DNA of 64,000 nt from Pseudomonas helvetica. GTDB lineage: Bacteria; Pseudomonadota; Gammaproteobacteria; Pseudomonadales; Pseudomonadaceae. Below the pieces are notes generated by a model. That model made no database searches, was not told the DNA's origin, and saw nothing but the letters and a program-made list of their open reading frames with translations. The DNA is taken from the NCBI RefSeq assembly GCF_039908645.1, contig NZ_CP150917.1, positions 4,165,501-4,229,500 on the forward strand, written 5' to 3'. Made by a program: the position numbers and the translations under genes. Of the stretch, positions 19,620-28,437 are shown piece by piece. Position 1 is the first letter of the stretch, and every line of letters begins with the position of its first letter.

Positions 19620-19680
19620 AAAGGCCCGCGACGCGAGTCGGGGCCTTTATCGATAACGGCGCCTCAAGGCGCCGTTTTTA
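19620..19680 (+). terminator. Tandem hairpins after pbpG
   Basis: AAGGCCC...GGGCCTT (19621-19647) and AACGGCGCC-tcaa-GGCGCCGTT followed by TTTTA (19655-19679). The second is a good intrinsic terminator. Confidence 0.75.
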
Positions 19681-19690
19681 TTCGGTTCGA

Positions 19691-20368
19691 TTAATGGGCA
19701 GCCAGTGCTTTGGTCGCCTTGGTTGCTGCCTGCTCCTGTCCAGTCCGAGCCAGATCGTCAGCGGCCTTGAGCCAGCGCTGCGAGTCAACCTTGGCCGGAA
19801 TCTGGGTCGGCCCCTGAATCAACACTGCCCAACCGCCAGCATTTTCGAACGCGGACTCGAACGACGTGAAGCTCATCAGCAACCGGCGGTCCATTCCTGA
19901 ACGCAGCAGCACCGTCTGCTTGTGACGGTTGTAGCCGGCGAGAATCGCGTACCTCGGCTCTTTCCAGAATGCCGAACCTTCGCTGAAGCGCAGCAACACC
20001 GGGTAACCCGCCGCGACCTGGGCCAACAGCGCCGGCAGATTGCTGTCCAGCGGATACACGACCATCCCGTATTCACGCGCCAGGTTCTGCATGTTCTGCT
20101 GCAACTGCGCCTCGGCGCCCGGCAAATGCAGCGGCTTGTCGAGCAGCCCCGGGGTAATCACGATGCCTTGCTGGGAAAGCATGCTGGCCAGTGATTGCGG
20201 CCCGCTTTGATAGGCTTCGCCACGGTAAAACGGCATGCCACTGAGCTCGACGCGCTCAGGCAGACGCTGGATTTCAGGTTGCACACTCCCGGCACAACCG
20301 GCCAGGCTCAAGACGCAGGCCGCGGCCAGCAGGGCGCAGCGGAATCGGGAAAGTACCGGCAACATCAT
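19691..20368 (-). CDS. Lipoprotein with a degenerate peptidase-C39-like domain
   Basis: About 225 residues. It has a lipoprotein signal ending LSLAGC, then a papain-like C39 fold. In catalytic members the motif is QCGPxxLA and a later H-x-A/V-V-x-x-G-Y; here it reads QSGPQSLASML and RYAILAGYN, so the nucleophile is serine (AGC codon) and the histidine is missing. It is thus likely a peptide-binding or structural protein. The C-terminal tail has one or more helical repeats (RWLKAADDLARTGQEQAA). An ATG at 20368 is used. It is convergent with pbpG, and the product should be anchored to a membrane facing the periplasm. Confidence 0.7.
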   Translation of the reverse strand: MMLPVLSRFRCALLAAACVLSLAGCAGSVQPEIQRLPERVELSGMPFYRGEAYQSGPQSLASMLSQQGIVITPGLLDKPLHLPGAEAQLQQNMQNLAREYGMVVYPLDSNLPALLAQVAAGYPVLLRFSEGSAFWKEPRYAILAGYNRHKQTVLLRSGMDRRLLMSFTSFESAFENAGGWAVLIQGPTQIPAKVDSQRWLKAADDLARTGQEQAATKATKALAAH

Positions 20369-20578
20369 CACTCACTTGTTCAGGCGCCAGGCAAACGGTC
20401 TCCCGGCTTCGCTGATGATCATAGCAGTGGTATAGCCTTTAACGGCAGTCGCATGCAGTTGATAGAGCGAACGGGTTGGAGACTCATCACACTTGGTCAA
20501 TTGCCTGCAACACATCAGCGACTAGACTGACGCTTGTACAGAGTGTGTGCCCGAAGCAGGGCAAAGAGGAGGCACTGA

Positions 20579-20749
20579 ATGAGCCTGACGATGATAATCC
20601 TGATGCTGATCGGTGGCTGGCTGGCCGTTGCCGCCGCGATGCTGTGGGGCGTATTGCGCATTACCCGCAGACACCAGCACGCCTATATTCCACCTGCGGC
20701 ACCCGGCAAAGTCGAGAAACCTGCCCGGCACCACGTCACAGCACACTGA
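20579..20749 (+). CDS. Small single-pass membrane protein, 56 residues
   Basis: An ATG at 20579 follows a very strong AAGAGGAGG site and opens a frame beginning MSLTMIILMLIGGWLAVAAA. One membrane helix spans residues 3-25, followed by a basic, proline-containing cytoplasmic tail with several histidines. It stands alone between the C39-like lipoprotein and terC. Function unknown; translation is well supported by the ribosome site. Confidence 0.65.
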   Translation: MSLTMIILMLIGGWLAVAAAMLWGVLRITRRHQHAYIPPAAPGKVEKPARHHVTAH

Positions 20750-20778
20750 TCGATTCGGTTCAAATCCCCCACAAATCA

Positions 20779-20817
20779 AAACGGCCACCTGCACGTTGTC
20801 GAGTGCAGATGACCGTT
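20779..20817 (-). terminator. Terminator of the terC gene
   Basis: Imperfect 14-bp stem (ACGGCCACCTGCAC / GTGCAGATGACCGT) followed on the minus strand by TTTGATTTG. It lies about 20 bases after the terC stop. Confidence 0.6.
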
Positions 20818-20835
20818 GGTGATTTACCTTAACGC

Positions 20836-21585
20836 TTACGCCTCAGCAGCGACCCGCTTCTCCCGGGCCCGACGCGACAGCATGTTCAGACCTTCAATCG
20901 TTGCCGAGAATGCCATGGCCGCATAGATGTAGCCTTTCGGTACGTGGGCGCCGAAACCTTCGGCGATCAGGGTCATGCCGATCATGATCAGGAAGCCCAG
21001 GGCCAGCATCACCACTGTCGGGTTGTCATTGATGAATTTGGCCAGAGGCTCGGCCGCCAGCAACATCACCATCACCGACACCAGCACCGCAATGATCATG
21101 ATCGGCAAATGCTCGGTCATGCCGACAGCGGTAATGATGCTGTCGATGGAGAACACCAGGTCGAGCATCAGAATCTGACCGATTGCCGCGGCAAAACCCA
21201 ATGTCACGCCGGACGTTTTCGACGTCGGATCCTCGGCTGGCGGATCCATGCTGTGATGGATTTCAGTGGTCGCCTTCCACAACAGGAACAGGCCACCGGC
21301 GATCAGGATCATGTCTTTCCACGAGAACGCGTGGTTGAACAGTTCAATCACTGGCTCCGTCAGCTGCACGATGAACGCGATGGTGCTCAGCAAGCCCAGA
21401 CGCAGGACCAAGGCCATGCTGATACCGATGCGGCGTGCCTTCGCACGGTGCTGCACGGGCAGCTTGTTGGTCAGGATCGAGATGAAGATCAGGTTGTCGA
21501 TGCCGAGCACGATTTCCATCACGATCAACGTAGCCAGGGCGACCCAGGCTGTAGGGCTTGCTGCGAGTTGTAAAAGATAGTCCAT
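20836..21585 (-). CDS. TerC family integral membrane protein
   Basis: The 249-residue protein has seven predicted membrane helices and the conserved acidic family motifs [18 protein letters not shown] and [18 protein letters not shown]. TerC proteins (YgaP/Alx relatives) are implicated in manganese efflux or metallation of exported proteins, and in tellurite resistance; the acidic residues within the helices probably bind the metal. Monocistronic, with a terminator. Confidence 0.9.
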   Translation of the reverse strand: MDYLLQLAASPTAWVALATLIVMEIVLGIDNLIFISILTNKLPVQHRAKARRIGISMALVLRLGLLSTIAFIVQLTEPVIELFNHAFSWKDMILIAGGLFLLWKATTEIHHSMDPPAEDPTSKTSGVTLGFAAAIGQILMLDLVFSIDSIITAVGMTEHLPIMIIAVLVSVMVMLLAAEPLAKFINDNPTVVMLALGFLIMIGMTLIAEGFGAHVPKGYIYAAMAFSATIEGLNMLSRRAREKRVAAEA

Positions 21586-21614
21586 GGATCAGTCCTGACT
21601 CGGTGTTGAACGGG

Positions 21615-21869
21615 TTAGATTTCCTGCGATGTGCCAGGTTTTTTCTCGCTATCGTCAGCAGGTTTTTCCTTGTTGCCGACGATGTTCGAAGTGGCGTCGC
21701 TCAGCGCTTGCTCCGCCGCCTTATGCGTATCGTCGATCGCCTGCTTGGCGGTTTCGGCCGCTTTACCCATCAATTGCTGGGCACTTTTCTCGGCCTGGTC
21801 ACAGCCTGTCAGCAGCAGTGCAGAAAGGGCCAGCAACGAAGCGGCGGCCAGGGAGTTGAGTTTCATCAT
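21615..21869 (-). CDS. Small helical lipoprotein
   Basis: 84 residues. The lipoprotein signal has lipobox LLTGC (Cys23), then an Ala/Lys/Gln-rich helix (SAQQLMGKAAETAKQAIDDTHKAAEQALSDA) and a charged Lys/Asp tail. GAGGAAAGC precedes the ATG at 21869. The long amphipathic repeat resembles small Lpp/OprI-like or apolipoprotein-like envelope proteins. No precise role can be assigned. Confidence 0.75.
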   Translation of the reverse strand: MMKLNSLAAASLLALSALLLTGCDQAEKSAQQLMGKAAETAKQAIDDTHKAAEQALSDATSNIVGNKEKPADDSEKKPGTSQEI

Positions 21870-22001
21870 GCTTTCCTCGATAGAGCGAACTTGACCAAGG
21901 GAGTGGCCCGTCGATAGCGAGGCATTCTAAGGAGGCAAACACTTCAGGAAAATTCGTATTTTTAGCAGCTATACTTCGGTTTTTCCGAATCGGCAAAGCA
22001 C

Positions 22002-22901
22002 ATGCTCAATTATCGGCAATTGCATTACTTCTGGGTCGTGGCCAAAACCGGCAGCATCGTGCGTGCCTGCGAGCAATTGAACCTGACTCCGCAAACCATC
22101 AGCGGGCAGATCAGTCTGCTCGAACAAACCTATGGGATAGAGCTGTTTCAACGGGTTGGCCGGCAACTGGAACTGACCGAGGCCGGACGGCAGACACTGC
22201 CGTACGCCGAGCAGATGTTTAAACTGGGTGGCGAGCTGGAGGCCATGCTTCGGGCGCAGCCCAATGAACAGCAGATTCTGTTCCGGGTGGGCGTCGCCGA
22301 CGTGGTGCCCAAATCCATCGTCTATCGCCTGATTGCACCGACCATGGAGCTGACTGAGCCGCTACGCATCACCTGTCGCGAGGACAAACTGGAGCGCTTG
22401 CTGGCTGATCTGGCCATTCAGCGGCTGGACCTGGTGATCTCCGACAGTCCAATGCCGTCGCACCTGGACATCAAGGGTTACAGCCAGAAACTCGGCGAAT
22501 GCGGCATCAGTTTTTTCGCCACCACCGAATTGGCACAACGCTATGGCAAAGACTTCCCGCGCGGCCTGCACGGTGCGCCCCTGTTGATTCCAGGGCAGGA
22601 AACCGTGGTACGCAGCCGCTTGCAGCGCTGGTTCGCCGAACAGCAGATTCAGCCACGCATTGTCGGTGAGTTTGATGACAGTGCCTTGATGCAGGCGTTC
22701 GGCCAATCCGGCAGCGGGATTTTCATCGGTCCGAGCGTGATTGCCGACGAGGTGAGACGCCAATGCGGCGTCGAGTTGATCGGGCAGACCGATGCGGTGA
22801 CCGAGTCGTTTTACGCGATCTCGGTCGAGCGCAAGGTCAAGCACCCCGGCATTGTCGCAATTACCGAAGGTGCCCGCCGCGAGCTGTTTACCGCGCTTTG
22901 A
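22002..22901 (+). CDS. nhaR: LysR-family regulator, NhaR-like
   Basis: The 299-residue protein starts MLNYRQLHYFWVVAKTGSIVRACEQLNLTPQTIS, the distinctive NhaR N-terminus, with FDDSALMQAFGQSGSGIFIGPS in the effector domain. NhaR activates the sodium/proton antiporter gene nhaA and pga or stress genes in enterobacteria in response to Na+. No nhaA lies here; the only close gene is the converging MFS exporter, four bases away. TTCGG-TTTTT-CCGAA just upstream (21975-21989) could be an autoregulatory dyad. Confidence 0.85.
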   Translation: MLNYRQLHYFWVVAKTGSIVRACEQLNLTPQTISGQISLLEQTYGIELFQRVGRQLELTEAGRQTLPYAEQMFKLGGELEAMLRAQPNEQQILFRVGVADVVPKSIVYRLIAPTMELTEPLRITCREDKLERLLADLAIQRLDLVISDSPMPSHLDIKGYSQKLGECGISFFATTELAQRYGKDFPRGLHGAPLLIPGQETVVRSRLQRWFAEQQIQPRIVGEFDDSALMQAFGQSGSGIFIGPSVIADEVRRQCGVELIGQTDAVTESFYAISVERKVKHPGIVAITEGARRELFTAL

Positions 22902-22905
22902 AGCC

Positions 22906-24060
22906 TCAGGCGCAGACGGCTGGGGCTTTGACCTTCATCAGCAACAAGGCCAATACAATCGACACCAGGATAAAACCGGCCGCCGCAAACCCCAGGCTGC
23001 CCAGGCCCAAGGTGTCGATCACGTGCCCACCGACCATCGCCCCCAAGCCGATCCCCAGATTGGCTCCGGCGATGTTCAGCGACGCAGCAAAGGCTGGTGC
23101 CTGCGGTGCGGCTTTCATCAAGCGCACGTGACTGACCAGGAACAGCGCAGCCTGGGTCACGCCCCAGACGCCCATCGCCGCCGCCAGTCCCAGCGTTGAA
23201 TGAATACTCGGTACCAGCGCCACCATGCCGCCGATCATGAAGCCACAGAACACCATCGACGCGATCAATGGATGGCGATCGACCATGCGCCCGCCCAGCG
23301 AGTTGCCGATCAGCCCGACCGCACCAAAGCCCATCAGACACCAGCCGACCACAGTGCCGTTGAAACCGGCCAACCGCTCAAGGATGTCGGCCAGGTAGGT
23401 GTAAGCGGTAAACATCCCGCTGAAGACCAGAATCGACAACAGCACGTGCCCTTGCATCAGCGGGCTGCGCAGAATCTTGAACTGTGAACGCAAGCTCACC
23501 TGCTGGTTGTGCAGGTTGGTTTTCGGCAAATAGATAAACAGCAGCAGCGCCTTGGCCAAGGCAATGACCGCGAGAATGCCGAACGCCGTGCGCCAGCCGA
23601 ACGCATCGGAAATCAACGTGCCGACGGGGATTCCGAACACGGTCGCGCAGACAATCCCGAAACCGATCTTGGCAATCGCCCGCCCCGCATAGTCCGGCCC
23701 GACGATGTCCACCGCCGTTTCACTGGCCAGCGCCCAGAACACCGGCAAACCCAGCGCCGGTATCAGCCGCGCGACGGCCATCACGCCAATGTTCGGCGCC
23801 ATGGCCGCCAGGGTGTTCGCCAGCCCGAACATGATCAGCACGCTGATAAACAGACGCCGACGTTCAAAACGCGCGAAATACGCGGTCAGGAAGGGTCCGA
23901 AGGCGGCGACGGTAAACGCGAACAAGGTCACCAGCAGTCCAGCCTGGGAAACGCTGACATCGAGGTCGCGAGCGATCGACGGTAACAGACCGACAATGAT
24001 GAATTCTGTGGTCAGCACGGTGAAACCGGCGGCTGACAACAACAGGATGGGCAACAGCAT
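22906..24060 (-). CDS. MFS exporter of the arabinose/chloramphenicol efflux type
   Basis: 384 residues with 12 predicted helices. The start MLLPILLLSAAGFTVLTTEFIIVGLLP at 24060 is behind GGAGTT. Motif A-like ARFERRRLF, the antiporter segment PALGLPVFWALASETAVDI and FGIPVGTLISDAFGWRTAF are those of the DHA1 YdhP/AraJ exporters. The substrate is unknown. It is convergent with the NhaR-like gene and has no obvious partner. Confidence 0.85.
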   Translation of the reverse strand: MLLPILLLSAAGFTVLTTEFIIVGLLPSIARDLDVSVSQAGLLVTLFAFTVAAFGPFLTAYFARFERRRLFISVLIMFGLANTLAAMAPNIGVMAVARLIPALGLPVFWALASETAVDIVGPDYAGRAIAKIGFGIVCATVFGIPVGTLISDAFGWRTAFGILAVIALAKALLLFIYLPKTNLHNQQVSLRSQFKILRSPLMQGHVLLSILVFSGMFTAYTYLADILERLAGFNGTVVGWCLMGFGAVGLIGNSLGGRMVDRHPLIASMVFCGFMIGGMVALVPSIHSTLGLAAAMGVWGVTQAALFLVSHVRLMKAAPQAPAFAASLNIAGANLGIGLGAMVGGHVIDTLGLGSLGFAAAGFILVSIVLALLLMKVKAPAVCA

Positions 24061-24310
24061 GGGTAACTCCAGAAAACGACAACGCCAGCGACAGCCCAAG
24101 GGCTCACTGAGGGGAGATGAAAAAGTGGATGGCGAAGCTTAACAGAGTGTGTCCGACAGCGCTGGCGCAAACCTGACACATCCTCTTAAACACTCGGGTG
24201 GCAGATCGTCACAGGTCTGAAGGATCGCGACTACGCTGTGATAAAGTCCGCGCCCGCAAAAAAATTCAACCTTGCTCACCCGCCAACGCAGATGACGCAA
24301 TGTGCGCTTG
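24061..24310. other. Promoter region between the MFS gene and sstT
   Basis: The 325 bases between the two divergent genes contain the sstT leader hairpin at the right end. Nothing else stands out in the rest. Confidence 0.35.
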
Positions 24311-24343
24311 CCCGGTCAGCCTGCCCGTTTGTTGCTGACCGGG
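24311..24343 (+). promoter_or_regulatory. Terminator-like hairpin in the sstT leader
   Basis: CCCGGTCAGC with its perfect complement GCTGACCGGG (10-bp stem, 13-base loop), then TTTCTCG, ends 42 bases before the sstT ATG. Its position suggests transcription attenuation or a leader of an upstream short transcript. Confidence 0.5.
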
Positions 24344-24385
24344 TTTCTCGATTCACGGCACCTTAAAAAAATCAGAGATACCGCT

Positions 24386-25618
24386 ATGACTGCTGCTCCG
24401 CCTACTCTTTTGCACAGACTCAAACACACCAGCCTGGTCACGCAAATCGTCATTGGCCTGATCCTCGGCATTGCCTTGGCGCTGTTTGCGCCTGAGGTGG
24501 CGAAATCCACCGCATTCATCGGCAAAGTGTTTGTCTCGGCACTGAAAGCCGTCGCACCGATTCTGGTGTTCGTGCTGGTGATGGCCTCGATCGCCAACCA
24601 CAAACACGGTCAGGAAACCCATATCAAGCCGATTCTGTTCCTGTATCTGCTGGGCACCTTTGCCGCAGCCGTAGTGGCAGTGGTGGCCAGCAGCCTGTTC
24701 CCTTCGAGCCTGGTGCTGTCCACCCACGACGTGGCGATCAGCGCGCCCGGCGGAATCTCCGAAGTCTTGCAAAGCCTGCTGCTGAGCGTGGTCGACAACC
24801 CGATCAGTGCACTGATGAACGCCAATTTCATCGGCATTCTGGCCTGGGCAATCGGTATGGGCATCGCCATCCGCCATGCCGGCGAAACCACCCGTACCGT
24901 GCTCGGCGACCTGTCCAACGGCGTCACGGTGATCGTGCGCCTGGTGATTCGTTTTGCTCCGCTGGGGATCTTCGGCCTGGTCGCCTCCACGCTGGCCACC
25001 TCGGGCTTCGGCGCACTGATCGGTTACCTGCATCTGCTGGCCGTACTGCTGGGTTGCATGCTGTTCGTGGCGCTGGTGATGAACCCGGCCATCGTCTATT
25101 GGAAGCTGCGCCGCAACCCTTACCCGCTGGTGCTGACCTGCCTGCGGGAAAGCGGAATCACCGCGTTCTTCACCCGCAGTTCGGCGGCGAACATTCCGGT
25201 CAACCTGGAACTGAGCAAGCGCTTGGGCCTGCATGAAGACACTTACTCGGTATCGATCCCGCTGGGCGCGACCATCAACATGGCCGGTGCGGCGATCACC
25301 ATCACGGTACTGACCCTGGCGGCGGTGCACACGCTGGGGATTGCCGTGGACATCCCGACAGCCGTGCTGCTAAGCGTCGTCGCGGCGATCTGTGCCTGCG
25401 GCGCTTCGGGTGTGGCTGGTGGTTCGCTGCTGTTGATTCCGCTGGCGTGCAGCCTGTTTGGTATTCCGAGCGAGATCGCCATGCAAGTGGTGGCGGTCGG
25501 CTTCATCATCGGCGTGTTGCAGGACTCGGCGGAAACCGCGCTGAACTCCTCCACCGACGTGCTGTTCACCGCAGCCGCTTGCCTGGCCCAGGAAGAGAAA
25601 ACCGTACAAGCCGCGTAA
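24386..25618 (+). CDS. sstT: Serine/threonine:Na+ symporter
   Basis: The 410-residue transporter of the dicarboxylate/amino acid:cation symporter family begins [24 protein letters not shown] at 24386. The hallmark hairpin and helix segments are present: [21 protein letters not shown], the [13 protein letters not shown] motif and [20 protein letters not shown]. SstT takes up L-serine and L-threonine with sodium. A possible attenuator lies upstream. A strong bidirectional terminator follows. Confidence 0.95.
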   Translation: MTAAPPTLLHRLKHTSLVTQIVIGLILGIALALFAPEVAKSTAFIGKVFVSALKAVAPILVFVLVMASIANHKHGQETHIKPILFLYLLGTFAAAVVAVVASSLFPSSLVLSTHDVAISAPGGISEVLQSLLLSVVDNPISALMNANFIGILAWAIGMGIAIRHAGETTRTVLGDLSNGVTVIVRLVIRFAPLGIFGLVASTLATSGFGALIGYLHLLAVLLGCMLFVALVMNPAIVYWKLRRNPYPLVLTCLRESGITAFFTRSSAANIPVNLELSKRLGLHEDTYSVSIPLGATINMAGAAITITVLTLAAVHTLGIAVDIPTAVLLSVVAAICACGASGVAGGSLLLIPLACSLFGIPSEIAMQVVAVGFIIGVLQDSAETALNSSTDVLFTAAACLAQEEKTVQAA

Positions 25619-25633
25619 CAAACCGGCCCCACA

Positions 25634-25671
25634 AAAAAACCCGCCAAGGTTCACACCTTGGCGGGTTTTTT
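25634..25671. terminator. Bidirectional terminator of sstT and the DUF1993 gene
   Basis: A6CCCGCCAAGGT-tcac-ACCTTGGCGGGT6: 17-bp perfect stem with A and T tracts at its ends. Confidence 0.95.
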
Positions 25672-25684
25672 GTTGCTGGCGGGT

Positions 25685-26194
25685 TTAGAACGCGCCCATG
25701 TAATCGCGCTTGCCGACTTCAACACCGTTGTGACGCAGGATCGCGTAGGCGGTGGTGACGTGGAAGAAGAACTGCGGCAGGCCGTAGGTCAGCAGGTAAG
25801 CCTGGCCACTGAAGCGTTTTTCTTTCGGGGTGCCTGGGCGGGTAACGATCTCGATACCTTCCTTGCCATTGATTTGCTCAGGCTTGATACCGTCGATGAA
25901 GGCCAGCACCTTGGTGATCAGGGCTTGCAGCTCGGCGAAGGTCACTTCGGTGTCGTCGTACTTCGGCAGTTCGATTTCGGCCAGGCGGGCAGAAACGCCT
26001 TTGGCGAAATCGACGGCGATCTGCACCTGACGCACCAGCGGGAACATGTCCGGGTACAGACGCGCTTGCAGGAAGGCGTTCGGGTCGATGTTTTTGGCGG
26101 TGGCGTGAGCTTCGGCCTTGTTCAGAACATCGCTCAACGCGTTGAGCATTTGCTTGAAGACTGGAACGGAAGCAGCGTACAGAGAAATAGTCAT
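25685..26194 (-). CDS. DUF1993 family protein
   Basis: 169 residues, helical, beginning MTISLYAASVPVFKQMLNALSDVL and containing LYPDMFPLVRQVQIAVDFAKG and AYLLTYGLPQFFFHVTTAYAILRHNG, all typical of DUF1993. The family belongs to the DinB-like four-helix fold with unknown activity. It is soluble and cytoplasmic, with no signal, and monocistronic. Confidence 0.88.
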   Translation of the reverse strand: MTISLYAASVPVFKQMLNALSDVLNKAEAHATAKNIDPNAFLQARLYPDMFPLVRQVQIAVDFAKGVSARLAEIELPKYDDTEVTFAELQALITKVLAFIDGIKPEQINGKEGIEIVTRPGTPKEKRFSGQAYLLTYGLPQFFFHVTTAYAILRHNGVEVGKRDYMGAF

Positions 26195-26316
26195 GGCAGT
26201 CTCGTAGGGTGGAGGGTGTTGTGAAAGAGTAAAACGTGGGCGCGATTATAGCCCTGCTTGCAGCGACGTGCGGCGTGTCTTTGATCCCGCACGACCGGCC
26301 AGTGTATCCATTCCCC

Positions 26317-27648
26317 CTAGCGCCCCTGAACAAACTGCACGATGACTTCAAAGCCGTCTTGTTTACCCGTCGCGGGCGACACGAGCGTCATCGTCGCGTT
26401 GACGCCTTGGGCAATCGTCAGCGCGATGGCCAGGCCAAGCCCCGAACCCTCAGCGCCGCTTTCACCGCGCACGAAGCGCTCGGTCAGGCGTTTCAATATC
26501 GGCTCAGGCACCACCGGACCGGCATTGACTACCCTCAAAAGTGCCTGACTGGAAAGGCTCACCTCAATGGGTTGATCCGGCGCGCCGTGCTTCATCGCGT
26601 TCTCGATCAGGTTGCGCACAAGAATGGCGAAGGCGTCAGGATCAATTGCCGACAGCACGCTTTGCACAGCGGGCAGAACCAGATGAACCCGCTGGCCGGC
26701 TGCGTGGTTGCACTCATCGACCACATGCGCCAGTAACGGTATGAGGTCTTGCGGCACTTCGGACAGAAGCCCGCCACCTTCAGCCTTGGCCAGTTGCATC
26801 AGCTTTTCCGAGAGTCGCGTCAGCGCCTGGAGAGAGGCCTCGATCTTCGCGGCACGCACTTGAAGCGGGCCCTCAGGCGCCTCGCGGCGTAACCGCTGAA
26901 TGTGTGCCAACGTCGCTGCCAGCGGGGTGCGCAGCTCATGGGCACTGTTGGCGGTAAAGCTGCGTTCCGTCTCCAGTGCCTTGCGCAGTCGCTCCATCAG
27001 ATGGTTGACCGCCTCGGCCAATGGATCGATTTCCGCAGGCAACCGATCCACCTTGATCGGGGACAAGTCACCGACACCGCGCGTCTCGATGGCCCGGCGG
27101 TACGCCCGAACGCTGCGCAGGCTGACGTGCACGAACAACCAGGTGCCCAACAAGCTGATCGGAATCAGTGCCAGCAACGGCAGGAGCAACGCGAGCAAGG
27201 CCTCCTGAGCGGCTTCGCGTCGATGGGCCAAGGGCTCGGCCATCTCGATAAAAACGCCTTCGCGCGGAGCGCTGGTCCCGTACAAACGGTACCTGGAAGT
27301 GGTGGTGAAGCCCTCCACCGGCAGCGGATTGAAAATGTCAGGGTCGGCATCATGAGATTGCATCAGTATCTCGCCCCTGGCATCGCGGACCAGGTACGTC
27401 AGGTATTCCTTGCGCACTTTGAGCGGTGCAATATGCCGAGCCTGGCGAGGCTCATCAGGGCTGCCGATTTCGAGCACGGCCAAGGGCAGGATTCGCTGTG
27501 CCGTCTCCTCCAGTGCACTGTCGAAGGCCTCGTTCAATTCGTGTTGCACCACGACCCAGGCGCCGACGGTCGCCCCCAGCCAAAGCAGGGTCATGCCCAG
27601 CGTCAGCCCCAGCCCCAGACGCTTTTGCAGACTCGAGGCGGGCTTCAT
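26317..27648 (-). CDS. Sensor histidine kinase
   Basis: 443 residues. TM1 is at about 14-36, a periplasmic sensor region at 37-145 and TM2 at about 147-172. These are followed by HAMP, HisKA with the phospho-accepting histidine in ANSAHELRTPLAA, and HATPase with NLIENAMKHG and GSGLGLAIA. It overlaps the response regulator by four bases (ATGA), so the two are translated together. The genome position, divergent from the DUF2271/PepSY/ApbE operon, suggests it senses an envelope redox, metal or flavin signal (inference). It is of the QseC/PmrB/TctE type. Confidence 0.92.
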   Translation of the reverse strand: MKPASSLQKRLGLGLTLGMTLLWLGATVGAWVVVQHELNEAFDSALEETAQRILPLAVLEIGSPDEPRQARHIAPLKVRKEYLTYLVRDARGEILMQSHDADPDIFNPLPVEGFTTTSRYRLYGTSAPREGVFIEMAEPLAHRREAAQEALLALLLPLLALIPISLLGTWLFVHVSLRSVRAYRRAIETRGVGDLSPIKVDRLPAEIDPLAEAVNHLMERLRKALETERSFTANSAHELRTPLAATLAHIQRLRREAPEGPLQVRAAKIEASLQALTRLSEKLMQLAKAEGGGLLSEVPQDLIPLLAHVVDECNHAAGQRVHLVLPAVQSVLSAIDPDAFAILVRNLIENAMKHGAPDQPIEVSLSSQALLRVVNAGPVVPEPILKRLTERFVRGESGAEGSGLGLAIALTIAQGVNATMTLVSPATGKQDGFEVIVQFVQGR

Positions 27649-28304
27649 TCCGGCATCAACCGGTAGCCCATCCCGCGAACCGTCTCAATCATCTCGCGGC
27701 CGAGTTTCTTGCGCAGACGGCTGATATAGACCTCGATGGTGTTGCTTTCAATTTCGGCACCGAATGCATACAGGCGATCTTCCAGCTGGGATTTCGATAA
27801 CAACGCGCCAGGGCGCTGGATGAAGGCTTCGAACAATGCCCACTCACGCGCGGTGAGGTCCACCGTCATGCCGGCGCGCAGCACCGTGCGAGCGGTCATG
27901 TCGACCTGCAACCCGCCCACTTTGATCTGCGGATTGGGATTACCACTGTAGCGCCGTGCCACCGCCGCGACTCGGGCGGACAACTCGAAAAGATCGAAGG
28001 GTTTGACCAGATAGTCGTCAGCCCCCGCATTCAGGCCTTCGATGCGATCGGATATCTGGTCTCGCGCCGTAAGAATAATCACCGGAGTGACATCCCCCGC
28101 CCCGCGTTGCTGGCGCAAAAAATCCAGCCCTCGCCCGTCCGGCAGCATCAGGTCAAGCAAGATCAGGTCGTAACGCGTCGTTCGCACGCTGGTCTGAGCG
28201 TGATCGAGGCGCTGCACCCAGTCCACCGCGTGGCCGTCATCCGCGAGTTGCTCACGTACTGCCTCGCCGAGCCCCACAGCGTCCTCAACCAATAAAACCC
28301 GCAT
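27645..28304 (-). CDS. OmpR-family response regulator
   Basis: 219 residues starting MRVLLVEDAVGLGEAVREQL at 28304 behind AGGAGGG. The receiver domain has phospho-acceptor Asp51 (LILLDLMLPDGRG) and Lys in YLVKPFD. The C-terminal winged helix (REWALFEAFIQRPGALLSKSQLE; YISRLRKKLG) is of QseB/PmrA type. It is coupled to the kinase gene by an ATGA overlap. The phased dyad at 28353-28390 is the probable operator for its own and the divergent operon. Confidence 0.95.
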   Translation of the reverse strand: MRVLLVEDAVGLGEAVREQLADDGHAVDWVQRLDHAQTSVRTTRYDLILLDLMLPDGRGLDFLRQQRGAGDVTPVIILTARDQISDRIEGLNAGADDYLVKPFDLFELSARVAAVARRYSGNPNPQIKVGGLQVDMTARTVLRAGMTVDLTAREWALFEAFIQRPGALLSKSQLEDRLYAFGAEIESNTIEVYISRLRKKLGREMIETVRGMGYRLMPE

Positions 28305-28352
28305 TGCCACCCTCCTGTGATGGTTCGTCGTACAACACCTTGGCTGACCAAC

Positions 28353-28390
28353 CTGACAAAGGCCTGAATTCCCCTTCAGGTTGCTGTCAG
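28353..28390. promoter_or_regulatory. Phased nested dyad, likely response-regulator operator
   Basis: The layout is CTGAC-N5-CCTGAA-N6-TTCAGG-N5-GTCAG, perfectly symmetric about 28371/28372. The four CTGA-type half sites lie 11 bp apart within each arm, that is one helical turn. It lies between the divergent regulator gene and the DUF2271 operon, close to both starts. Confidence 0.6.
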
Positions 28391-28437
28391 CTTACAGGCG
28401 CAGGATTCAGCCACAACGCTTGAACGGGAAATCCACC

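Noticed and set aside
24353..25330. 325-codon frame opposite sstT
   Set aside because: Gln/His/Asp-rich antisense translation without any family features.
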